Notes under the pieces: generated by a model
Seen by the model: the letters and a program-made list of their open reading frames with translations, nothing else
What the model was told of the DNA's origin: nothing
Databases searched by the model: none
Made by a program: the position numbers and the translations under genes
NCBI RefSeq assembly: GCF_015291745.1
Contig: NZ_CP030059.1
Coordinates: 62,001-126,000 of the forward strand
DNA length: 64,000 nucleotides
Direction: 5' to 3'
DNA from: Bradyrhizobium sp. CCBAU 53351
GTDB taxonomy: Bacteria > Pseudomonadota > Alphaproteobacteria > Rhizobiales > Xanthobacteraceae
Shown: positions 8,689-16,405 of the stretch, piece after piece
How the letters are laid out: every line of letters starts with the position of its first letter
Position numbering within the stretch: position 1 is the stretch's first letter

Positions 8689-9219
8689 TCAATTCACCTG
8701 CTCGTCCGAGTAGACGCCCCAGAGGCGCTCCTGCTGGATCCAGCCGTCGAAGCCGTTGCCGGTGACGCGGCACCAGTTTGCAGTGCACTTCTTCACCTGC
8801 GTGACGACGCCGGCCTGGAGCTTTGCTGCAACCGCGCTGTCGAGATCGGCGCGATCGTAGATCGGGGCGAGATCGTCCTTGTGCTTCATGGTGACCACCG
8901 CGGTGCGGCGGCCCGACAGCAGCGAATGATAGACCCAGCCCTCGGCGCCCTCGGAATCGCGCACCCGGCGCCAATTCTCGAACTCGGCGGTAATTTCGAC
9001 CGGCAGGCCGGCACGGGTGTAGACCCAGGCCACGTCATTGTCCTTGGTCGGACCGGCGCGAACATTGACGTGATCCGACTTGAGGCTGACGTAACGCGGC
9101 ACCGGCAGGCCGCTGGTGGTCTGCGGGGTATTATCCTTGGCCGAATGCGAGGGACCGACCGAGGCGCTCCACCAGGTGCAAACGAGCGCCATCACCGAAC
9201 AAAAACGCCCCAACGCCAT
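8689..9219 (-). CDS. exported SH3-domain protein
   Basis: The 176-residue product starts at ATG 9219, preceded by AGGAGACGGG. A signal peptide covers about the first 27 residues (FCSVMALVCTWW...SHS). Two bacterial SH3-like modules follow. The first contains VNVRAGPTKDNDVAWVYTRAGLPVEI and ends GWVYHSLLSGRRTAVV; the second ends with a CTANWCRVTGNGFDGWIQ block. Such modules usually bind cell-wall peptides or protein partners in the periplasm. Two cysteines six residues apart in the second module could form a disulfide. The partner is unknown. Confidence 0.85.
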   Translation of the reverse strand: MALGRFCSVMALVCTWWSASVGPSHSAKDNTPQTTSGLPVPRYVSLKSDHVNVRAGPTKDNDVAWVYTRAGLPVEITAEFENWRRVRDSEGAEGWVYHSLLSGRRTAVVTMKHKDDLAPIYDRADLDSAVAAKLQAGVVTQVKKCTANWCRVTGNGFDGWIQQERLWGVYSDEQVN

Positions 9220-9542
9220 CAACCCGTCTCCTGTCGAGGACCCGGCCTTGCCGGACCCCCACCCCAAATCCAAATCCTGCCGCGTCGATCCCGACCCGCC
9301 CCACGCGGGTGTTCCCCAAGCCTGGCCCGTGGTTCTTGTCTTGGCCCGGCCTTCTGCTAGAGAGGACGAGCACTTGAACAACCAGTTTGCCCCGATTTTC
9401 CGGGCCGGAAATCTCGGGAGAGCTTGAAGGAAACGCCGGAGACGGACACGGCAAGGGCAGTGTCGAACAACCGGGTTAATGAGGCCTCAACGACCAGCCT
9501 TTGGCGACAGGGGCGGCCTGCGACGCCTCATGAGAGCAGGAC
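9220..9542. other. divergent intergenic region, no recognised motif
   Basis: This 323-base region between the SH3 gene (minus) and the hydroxyacid dehydrogenase gene (plus) is GC-rich. It carries no long open frame with coding character, no strong palindrome and no promoter I can assign with confidence. It presumably holds both promoters. Confidence 0.5.
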
Positions 9543-10544
9543 ATGTCGGTGAAGAAAAAGCCCCTCGTCGTGGTGACGCGCAAGCTGCCGGATTCGATCG
9601 AGACGCGGATGCGCGAATTGTTCGACGCGCGGATCAATCTCGAGGACACGCCGATGTCCGCCGAACAGATCGCCGAAGCCGCGCGCACCGCCGACGTGCT
9701 GGTTCCGACGGTGACCGACCATATCAGCGCCGACATCGTCAACCAGCCCGACTGCAAGCTGCGGCTGATCGCCAATTTCGGCAACGGCGTCGACAATATC
9801 GACGTCGAGGCCGCCCACGCGCGCGGCATCACCGTCACCAACACGCCGAAAGTTCTCACCGAGGATACCGCCGACATGACCATGGCGCTGATCCTCGCCG
9901 TGCCCAGGCGAATGATCGAAGGCGCCTCGATCCTGACCGAGGGGAAGCCGTGGCCGGGCTGGTCGCCGACCTGGATGCTCGGCCACCGCATCGGCGGCAA
10001 GCGGCTCGGCATCATCGGCATGGGCCGCATCGGCCAGGCGGTGGCGCGCCGCGCCCGCGCCTTCGGCCTGCAGATCCACTATCACAACCGCCGTCCCGTC
10101 GCCCCGAAGATCGCCGAAGAACTCGGTGCGACCTATTGGGAAAGCCTCGACCAGATGCTGGCGCGGATGGACATCATCTCGGTGAACTGCCCGCACACGC
10201 CGGCGACCTATCATTTGCTCTCGGCGCGGCGGCTGAAGCTGATCCGCAAGGACGCCTACATCGTCAACACCGCGCGCGGCGAGGTCACCGACGAGGACAC
10301 GCTGATCAAGCTGATCGAAGGCGGCGAGATCGCCGGCGCCGGCCTCGACGTCTACGAGCACGAGCCCGCGGTCAACCCGAAGCTGGTGCGGCTCGCCAAG
10401 GCCGGCAAGGTGACGCTGATGCCGCATATGGGCTCGGCCACGATCGAGGGCCGCGTCGAGATGGGCGAGAAGGTGATCATCAACATCCGCACCTTCCTCG
10501 ACGCCCACAAACCGCCGGATCGCGTGCTGCCGAGCATGCTGTGA
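9543..10544 (+). CDS. D-2-hydroxyacid dehydrogenase (glyoxylate/hydroxypyruvate reductase type)
   Basis: This 333-residue NAD(P)-dependent enzyme interconverts 2-keto acids and D-2-hydroxy acids. The dinucleotide fold carries GMGRIG (residues 159-164). The catalytic residues are Arg245 (NTARGEVTDED), Glu274 (GLDVYEHEP) and His295 (LMPHMGSAT). The substrate loop NFGNGVDNID and the block PKVLTEDTADMTMAL are typical of the glyoxylate/hydroxypyruvate reductase branch. Its cofactor (NADH or NADPH) and exact substrate are not settled by sequence reading. The start ATG 9543 follows AGAGCAGGAC. The convergent LysR gene ends five bases beyond its stop. Confidence 0.9.
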   Translation: MSVKKKPLVVVTRKLPDSIETRMRELFDARINLEDTPMSAEQIAEAARTADVLVPTVTDHISADIVNQPDCKLRLIANFGNGVDNIDVEAAHARGITVTNTPKVLTEDTADMTMALILAVPRRMIEGASILTEGKPWPGWSPTWMLGHRIGGKRLGIIGMGRIGQAVARRARAFGLQIHYHNRRPVAPKIAEELGATYWESLDQMLARMDIISVNCPHTPATYHLLSARRLKLIRKDAYIVNTARGEVTDEDTLIKLIEGGEIAGAGLDVYEHEPAVNPKLVRLAKAGKVTLMPHMGSATIEGRVEMGEKVIINIRTFLDAHKPPDRVLPSML

Positions 10545-10548
10545 GAGC

Positions 10549-11460
10549 CTATTCGCCTCGCGCTTCGCACTTGCGCCAGTCGGCGACGAAATCGATGAAG
10601 GCGCGGAGCGCCGGCGGCGTTTGCCGCCGGCTCGGGTAATACAGGAACGGACCAGGGAACGGCTCGCACCAATCTTCCATCAAGCTGACCAGCGCGCCGG
10701 TTTTCAAGGCGTCGCCGACATAGCCGTCGATCGTTGCCCAGATGCCGACGCCGTCGAGCACCGCGCGCATCGCAAGGTTCATGTTGGTCGAGATCAGCTT
10801 TGCGGGCGGATCGACCTTCACGACCTGGCCGGCCTTCTCGAACTCCAGATCGTGCATGACGCCGCTCGAGTAGCGCGCGCGGATGCAATCATGCTCGAGC
10901 AGATCCTTCGGATGTTTCGGCCGGCCGCGCCGCGCAAGATATGCAGGCGATGCGACGACGACGTAGCTCTGCGGTCCGCTCAGCGGGATCGCAACCATGT
11001 CCTGCGCGAGATGCTCGCCATAGCGCACGCCGGCATCGTAGCCGGCACTGACGATGTCGACGAAGCCGCTCTCCGAGACGATGTCGAGATCGACCTGCGG
11101 ATAGGCGCTCAGAAACGGCCCGACCATCGGCCCCAGCACGAGATCGACGGCCGGTGGCGGCGCGTTGATGCGCAGGCGACCCGAGGCGACCTCGCGAAGG
11201 CCCCGGACCTGATCGAGCGCATCGCCGACATCGCGCAAGGCCGGCGCCACCCGCGACAGCAGCAACTCGCCCGCCTCGGTCAGGGCGACGCTGCGGGTGG
11301 TGCGGTTCATCAGGCGGACGCCAAGGCGCTCCTCGAGGTCCCGGAGCCGCTGGCTGAGGCTCGACACCGACACGCGCATTTCGACCGCCGCACGCCGGAA
11401 ATTGCGGGTGCGGGCGACCGCCACGAAGACATCGAGATCGCGCAGATCAGGCTCAGGCAT
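10549..11460 (-). CDS. LysR family transcriptional regulator
   Basis: The 303-residue length is standard for LysR regulators. An N-terminal winged helix-turn-helix covers about residues 1-65 (FVAVARTRNFRRAAVEMRVSVSSLSQRLRDLEERLGVRLMNR, given here in part: RAAVEMRVSVSSLSQRL). It is followed by a substrate-binding domain with two lobes. Within the domain, GVRYGEHLAQDMVAIPLS and LYYPSRRQTPPALRAFIDF are typical of the CrgA/DsdC-like group. It is divergent from the aldo/keto reductase gene, with 115 bases between the starts. By LysR convention it probably regulates that neighbour and itself. The inducer is unknown. Confidence 0.92.
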   Translation of the reverse strand: MPEPDLRDLDVFVAVARTRNFRRAAVEMRVSVSSLSQRLRDLEERLGVRLMNRTTRSVALTEAGELLLSRVAPALRDVGDALDQVRGLREVASGRLRINAPPPAVDLVLGPMVGPFLSAYPQVDLDIVSESGFVDIVSAGYDAGVRYGEHLAQDMVAIPLSGPQSYVVVASPAYLARRGRPKHPKDLLEHDCIRARYSSGVMHDLEFEKAGQVVKVDPPAKLISTNMNLAMRAVLDGVGIWATIDGYVGDALKTGALVSLMEDWCEPFPGPFLYYPSRRQTPPALRAFIDFVADWRKCEARGE

Positions 11461-11575
11461 TGTTCGCTAATGTGAACAAGCTATTCTTGATTGTCCAGCT
11501 TATCGGCGCAATCGAGCCGGCGCATATCTCCCTCGTCACGCGGCGCAATCAGCCGCATTTTAAGGGAGAACCATC

Positions 11576-12583
11576 ATGGAACAGCGCAAACTCGGTTCAG
11601 CCGGCCCCACCACCTCAGCCCTCGGCCTCGGCTGCATGGGCATGTCCGAGGTCTATGGCCCCGCCGACCGCGGCGAAGCCATTGCCACTGTGCATGCGGC
11701 GATCGACGCCGGCATCACACTGCTCGACACCGGCGATTTCTACGCGATGGGTCACAACGAAATGCTGGTGCGCGAGGCCCTGAAGGAGGTCGCCCGCGAC
11801 AAGGTGCAGATCAGCGTCAAGTACGGCGCGCTGCGCGGTCCGGCCGGTGAGTTCGCCGGCATGGACACGAGGCCGGGCGCGACCAGGAACTTCCTCGCCT
11901 ATTCACTGCAACGTCTCGGCACCGACTATCTCGACATCTACCGTCCGGCGCGGCTCGATCCCAACGTCCCCATCGAGGAGACCATCGGCGGCCTCGCCGA
12001 TCTCGTGAAGGCCGGATACATCAGGCATATCGGCCTGTCCGAGGTCGGCTCCGATACCATCCGCCGCGCGCATGCGGTGCATCCGATCGCAGACCTCCAG
12101 ATCGAATATTCACTGATCGAGCGCGGCATCGAACGCGATATCCTCAAGACCTGCCGCGAGCTCGGCATCGGCATCACCGCTTACGGCGTGCTGGCGCGCG
12201 GACTGATCAGCGGCCATTGGACCAAGGACAGCGGCAAAGTCGGCAGAGACTACCGGCTGATGACGCCGCGCTTTCAGGGCGCCAACCTCGATGCCAATCT
12301 TGCGCTGGTGGAATCCCTCCGTGCGATCGCCACCGAGATCGGCGCAACGCCGGCGCAAGTCGCGATTGCCTGGGTGGCGGCGCAGGGCAAGGAGATCGTG
12401 CCGCTGGTTGGCGCACGAACCCGCAACCGTCTCACCGAAGCGCTCGGCGCGACCCGGTTCACGCTGACACAGGCGCATCTTGCGGCGCTGGCAAAAGCCT
12501 TCCCGCCGGATGTCGCTTCCGGCACGCGCTACGCCGCCGAGCAGATGGCGCATCTCGACAGCGAGAAATTGGCCACGGCGTAA
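11576..12583 (+). CDS. aldo/keto reductase family protein with altered tetrad
   Basis: A 335-residue (beta/alpha)8 barrel protein of the YhdN/AKR13-like group. It starts at ATG 11576 after GGGAGAACCATC. Asp51 and Tyr56 (LLDTGDFYAMGHNE) and Lys82 (QISVKYG) of the catalytic tetrad are present. The usual His, which in relatives lies in the segment YYQHRVDP, is Ala125 here (IYRPARLDPNVPIEET). The C-terminal NADPH-binding region IVPLVGARTRNRLTEAL is intact. Loss of His would change the pH dependence or substrate choice, so it may not be a simple carbonyl reductase. It is divergent from a LysR gene. Confidence 0.88.
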   Translation: MEQRKLGSAGPTTSALGLGCMGMSEVYGPADRGEAIATVHAAIDAGITLLDTGDFYAMGHNEMLVREALKEVARDKVQISVKYGALRGPAGEFAGMDTRPGATRNFLAYSLQRLGTDYLDIYRPARLDPNVPIEETIGGLADLVKAGYIRHIGLSEVGSDTIRRAHAVHPIADLQIEYSLIERGIERDILKTCRELGIGITAYGVLARGLISGHWTKDSGKVGRDYRLMTPRFQGANLDANLALVESLRAIATEIGATPAQVAIAWVAAQGKEIVPLVGARTRNRLTEALGATRFTLTQAHLAALAKAFPPDVASGTRYAAEQMAHLDSEKLATA

Positions 12584-12591
12584 TCAGGCGA

Positions 12592-13395
12592 TCAGCTGCG
12601 GTGGGCGCTGAGGTCGGCGACCACGGGCCCATCGCCGTTGAGCGGGTTGGCCGGATCGCGTCCATAGCGCAGCGTTTCGAAGCGCATCGCGCGCGCATCG
12701 ATCATCAGGAGGCGGCCGACGAGGCCCTCGCCGAAACCGACGATCTCGCGGATCGCCTCCAGCGCCATCATCGAGCCGAGCACACCGGCGAGAGCCCCCA
12801 TGACGCCGGCTTCCGCGCAGGCCGGCACGGTGCCGGGCGGCGGCGCCTCCGGAAACAGGCAGCGATAGGTCGGATTGAATTCGCCCTGCTCGTTCCTCTC
12901 ATGCGCGCGGATGGTGGTGAGCGAGCCGTCAAAGGTGCCGAGCGCGGCAGTAATCAGCGGCCGCTTCGCGAAGAAGCACGCGTCCGAGACCAGATAGCGC
13001 GTCGAAAAATTGTCGGAGCCGTCGAGCACGAGATCGTAGTCGCCGATCAGGCTGAGCGCGTTGTCGGCATTCAGCCAGGTGGCATGGCCGACGAAGCGGA
13101 CATGCGGATTGAGCGCCGCGATCCGCTCGGCGGCGCTCTCGACCTTGTGCCGGCCGATGTCGGGCGTGGTGTGGATGACCTGGCGCTGCAGATTGGACAG
13201 CGACACCACGTCGTCGTCGACCACGCCGAGCGTGCCCACGCCGGCCGCGGCCAGATACATCAGAACGGGCGCGCCGAGGCCGCCGGCGCCGACGACCAGC
13301 ACGGAGGCCTTTTTCAGCGCGGCCTGGCCTGGGCCGCCGACGTCGCGCAGCACGATATGGCGGGCATAGCGTTCGAGTTCGTCCGGGCTCAGCAT
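12592..13395 (-). CDS. moeB: MoeB/ThiF/HesA family adenylyltransferase
   Basis: This 267-residue E1-like enzyme adenylates the C-terminal Gly of a small sulfur carrier such as MoaD or ThiS. It starts at ATG 13395, though the open frame reaches 13413. The ATP-binding loop is VLVVGAGGLGAPVLMYLA (residues 32-49), with DDDVVSLSNLQRQ following. SDNFSTRYLVSDAC and a Cys at about 193 (VPACAEAGVMG) are also typical. Only one Cys remains where E. coli MoeB has its first zinc CxxC pair (YRCLFPEAPP), so the zinc site appears lost. No moaD or thiS gene is in the window. ThiF is the main alternative name. Confidence 0.85.
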   Translation of the reverse strand: MLSPDELERYARHIVLRDVGGPGQAALKKASVLVVGAGGLGAPVLMYLAAAGVGTLGVVDDDVVSLSNLQRQVIHTTPDIGRHKVESAAERIAALNPHVRFVGHATWLNADNALSLIGDYDLVLDGSDNFSTRYLVSDACFFAKRPLITAALGTFDGSLTTIRAHERNEQGEFNPTYRCLFPEAPPPGTVPACAEAGVMGALAGVLGSMMALEAIREIVGFGEGLVGRLLMIDARAMRFETLRYGRDPANPLNGDGPVVADLSAHRS

Positions 13396-13412
13396 CGCTT
13401 TCGTTCCTCTCA

Positions 13413-13524
13413 CCCCTCATGGTGAGGAGGCGCGAAGCGCCATCTCGAACCATGCAGGCCCTGCTGCGGCAGCTCGGCCTTCATGCTTCGAGACGCCGCT
13501 TCCGCGGCTCCTCAGGATGAGGGT
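13413..13524. repeat. long imperfect palindromic repeat upstream of the protease-like gene
   Basis: The outer arms (13414-13430 and 13508-13524) are inverted copies ending in CTCATGGTGAGGAG and CTCCTCAGGATGAG. The inner arms (around 13431-13460 and 13476-13507) are also inverted, containing CGCGAAGCGCCATCTCGAAC and its diverged complement. The whole unit of about 112 bases could form a cruciform or long hairpin. The start of moeB borders it. It resembles mobile-element-like intergenic repeats known in Bradyrhizobium genomes (from memory). Confidence 0.75.
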
Positions 13525-13610
13525 CAACAGCCTGAACCACCCCAACATTGTTCGCGACCAACGAGATGTGCTTCAATGGCATTGCGTTCAATGGGCTGGT
13601 TGGATTTGTC

Positions 13611-14969
13611 ATGAGATCGATGCTTGCGGCAACCTTGATGTTTGCGGCTGCCACCGGCGCGCAGGCCCAGATGACGACGCCGCAGATCCCCGGCACCAAG
13701 CCGAAGACGGTGCAGACCGTGCCGATCCAGCCTCCGGCCATGCAGACGCCGGCGGCGACGGCGGATGCCATGGCGAAGGCCGAGCGGCTGGCGCTGCAAT
13801 CCGACCTCGCCTGGGTCGGCCAGTACAACGGCGCCATCACCGGCGACGTCAGTGAGCGCTTGGTCAACGCCATCAAGGAATACCAGAAGGCCAAGGGCGG
13901 CAAGCCGACCGGCGTGCTCAATCCGCAGGAGCGCGCCGCGCTCGCCGAGACGGCGCGAAAGAAGCAGGACGGCGTCGGCTGGAAGATCGTGACGGAGCCG
14001 ACCAGCGGCGCCCGGCTCGGCATCCCCTCGAAACTGGTGCCACAGCAGGCAAGCGACGCCAACGGCTCGAAATGGACCTCGCCGACCGGAACCGTGCAGG
14101 TGCTGCTCAGCCGCCGCAAGGAGGCGAACCCGACCGCGGCAAAACTCGCGGAGCTGGAGAAGGAGCCGTCCGGACGCAAGGTCGATTACACCGTGGTGAA
14201 GCCCGACTTCTTCGTGCTGTCGGGCTTGCAGGGCCTGAAGAAGTTCTACGTGCGGGGCGCCTTCAAAGGAGACGAGGTCCGCACCATGACGATCCTCTAC
14301 GACCAGGCGATGGAGAACACGGTCGAGCCGGTCGTGATCGCGATGTCGAGTGCGTTCAACGCGTTCCCGTCGGGACCGCAGGCCGGGCCGCCGCCGCGCA
14401 AGACCGTCGAATACGGCACCGGCATCGTCGTCAGCGACGACGGCGCGATCGTCGCTGACCGCCTCGTCACCGACAGCTGTCTCGCGATCACGATCGCCGG
14501 CCATGGCAGTGCCGACCGTCTGGCCGAAGACAAGGAGCGCAGCCTCGCGCTCCTGCACATCTACGGCGCCCGCGGACTGAAGCCGTTGAGCCTTACTGGC
14601 GGCGCAGCAAAGACCAATGTGGATGTCGTCGGCATCGCCGATCCGCAGAGCCAGGGCGGCGCCGGCGGCGTGTCGATCGTCAGGGCTGCGCTGGCGCCGG
14701 TCCCGAGCAGCGAGTCCATGCTGTCCCCGCCGCCGGCGGTCGGGTTTTCCGGTGCTCCGTTGATCGATAGCGACGGCAAGTTCGCCGGTATTGCGCTGTT
14801 GAAGCCGGCCATGGTGGCGGGACCTGCGACATCGGTTCCGGCCTCGCAGGCCGTGATGGTGTCCGCGGACGCCGTGCGCGATTTCCTGAAGGCGAACAAT
14901 GTCGCAGCCAACGGCACCTCGACGGACGCAAAGGCCGCCGTCGTGCGCGTGATCTGCGTCAGGAAATAG
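13611..14969 (+). CDS. exported protein with peptidoglycan-binding-like and degenerate trypsin-like domains
   Basis: The 452-residue product (start ATG 13611; an in-frame ATG at 13566 is possible) has a signal peptide ending GAQAQ. A helical peptidoglycan-binding-like module follows at about residues 58-105 (QSDLAWVGQYNGAITGDVSERLVNAI...). The C-terminal part, about 260-440, resembles a trypsin/Deg-type fold, with GTGIVVSDDGAIVADRLV and VGFSGAPLIDSDGKFAGIALL. The usual catalytic His and Asp are not seen at the expected places (VADRLVTDSC, SLALLHI); only the Ser of GFSGAPL remains. I read it as a probable inactive protease acting as a periplasmic binding protein. This is inference. Confidence 0.7.
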   Translation: MRSMLAATLMFAAATGAQAQMTTPQIPGTKPKTVQTVPIQPPAMQTPAATADAMAKAERLALQSDLAWVGQYNGAITGDVSERLVNAIKEYQKAKGGKPTGVLNPQERAALAETARKKQDGVGWKIVTEPTSGARLGIPSKLVPQQASDANGSKWTSPTGTVQVLLSRRKEANPTAAKLAELEKEPSGRKVDYTVVKPDFFVLSGLQGLKKFYVRGAFKGDEVRTMTILYDQAMENTVEPVVIAMSSAFNAFPSGPQAGPPPRKTVEYGTGIVVSDDGAIVADRLVTDSCLAITIAGHGSADRLAEDKERSLALLHIYGARGLKPLSLTGGAAKTNVDVVGIADPQSQGGAGGVSIVRAALAPVPSSESMLSPPPAVGFSGAPLIDSDGKFAGIALLKPAMVAGPATSVPASQAVMVSADAVRDFLKANNVAANGTSTDAKAAVVRVICVRK

Positions 14970-15050
14970 AGCGAGAGATCATCATGCTCTCTCGTCTCCG
15001 ATGCGGTGCGGCACGTGATGCGCTCCGCTCGGCCACGCCCATGCAGAGTC

Positions 15051-16148
15051 TCACGTGATATTCTGCGAAGTCCCGAGATTCTTAAGGGGCGCCGTCAGAC
15101 GACATTTGAGCCCGGCCGAGCCGTAGGAAACATCGACGGAACCGCTGAAATCGTCTTTCAGCACGCGCGAAATAAGCCTGGACCCGAAACCTGCGCCGAC
15201 GGGCTCCGACACAAGCGGGCCGTCAATCTCCTCCCAGACAAAAACGAATTTGGACTCGCCATCCTCAGTCTCGACCGTCCATGTGATGGATACACAGCCT
15301 CCCGCCACGGTCAGAGCGCCGTACTTCAAAGCGTTGGTCGCAAGTTCATGAAGCGCCAGGGACAGAGCAAGCGCTTGGCGAGACTTCACGACGAGTGGAG
15401 GACCCGACACCGTGAAGCGGCCTTCACCTGTCCGATAGGGTGCTAGAGCCGTGCGGATCACATCGTGGAGCGGCGCGGCCGCCCAGTTTGACGCGGTCAG
15501 CAGGTCCTGCGCGCGTCCAAAGGCGCCCAGCCGCGCCTGGTACTTTTCGAGGCTCGCTTTGCTCGTGGGATCGCGAAATGTCTGCGCAGCGACCGCGCTC
15601 AACACTGCAAGCGTATTCTTGACGCGGTGCTTCAGCTCCTCGTTGATGAGGTTGAGCGCTTCCCTTGCAATATGCTCGGACGTGACATCCCTGCAGACGA
15701 CAAGCACGCCGCCAACCTCGCCTTCAAGATCGATAGGGCCGAAGCTATAGGTCCACCAAACGTCCTCGCGACGTCCGTGACGCGTGACCGGCACCAATTG
15801 GTCCTCATTCCAGGTCGCTCCCTTGCCGGACATGACGTACTCGATCTGAGGACCAATGATGTCCCAGATCTCAGCCCAGCACTCGCGGCCGCAGCTCCCC
15901 AAAGCGCTTGGGTGCCTTTCCGGCCCCATCGTCTCCCGGTATGCATCGTTGTAGAATTGGATGAGCTCCGGCCCCCACCAGATGAACATGGGGTGCCGCG
16001 AGGTCAGAACGAGCCGCACCGTGACCCTAAGACTTTGGGGCCAGCTTTCTGGAGCGCCCAGGGATGTGCTCGACCAGTCAAACGCTCGCGTCAAAGCGCC
16101 CAACTCGCCTCCGCCAGCCAAGAAGTCGCCGCCGATATCCCTGCCCAT
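15051..16148 (-). CDS. HWE-family sensor histidine kinase with PAS domain
   Basis: This 365-residue soluble kinase has an N-terminal PAS domain at about residues 20-165 (LTSRHPMFIWWGPELIQFYNDAY ... VVCRDVTSEHIAREAL). The kinase core bears the HWE signatures: the phospho-acceptor His in NEELKHRVKNTLAVLSAVA, the N-box Asn in LALHELATNALKYGAL, and the Trp-Glu pair in FVWEE. HWE kinases often signal light or general stress in rhizobia. I took ATG 16148 as start because it leaves a compact PAS N-terminus; the frame runs to 16205. No response-regulator gene is adjacent, so it is an orphan. There is no membrane segment, so it is probably cytoplasmic. Confidence 0.9.
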   Translation of the reverse strand: MGRDIGGDFLAGGGELGALTRAFDWSSTSLGAPESWPQSLRVTVRLVLTSRHPMFIWWGPELIQFYNDAYRETMGPERHPSALGSCGRECWAEIWDIIGPQIEYVMSGKGATWNEDQLVPVTRHGRREDVWWTYSFGPIDLEGEVGGVLVVCRDVTSEHIAREALNLINEELKHRVKNTLAVLSAVAAQTFRDPTSKASLEKYQARLGAFGRAQDLLTASNWAAAPLHDVIRTALAPYRTGEGRFTVSGPPLVVKSRQALALSLALHELATNALKYGALTVAGGCVSITWTVETEDGESKFVFVWEEIDGPLVSEPVGAGFGSRLISRVLKDDFSGSVDVSYGSAGLKCRLTAPLKNLGTSQNIT

Positions 16149-16405
16149 ACGCACAGCCTTACTGAGACGTTGACAGACGCGCCTGCCGCCAGCCAGCCCC
16201 AGCATATACTGCCGGGCTCACGCCGTCATCCGCAGGGGATCGGGTCCGAGGTGACGTCGATGTGCACCGGCAAAGGCCATTGTTCGAATAATGCCGCGGC
16301 AATCCGAGAACTGCCAAGCGCGGAACGAAGGCGATGCCGTCCGCAGGCGATTGGACGAGTTCAGTGGCCTCGACGGGCGAGCGAACCGGTCTTGTAATTT
16401 CCCGG

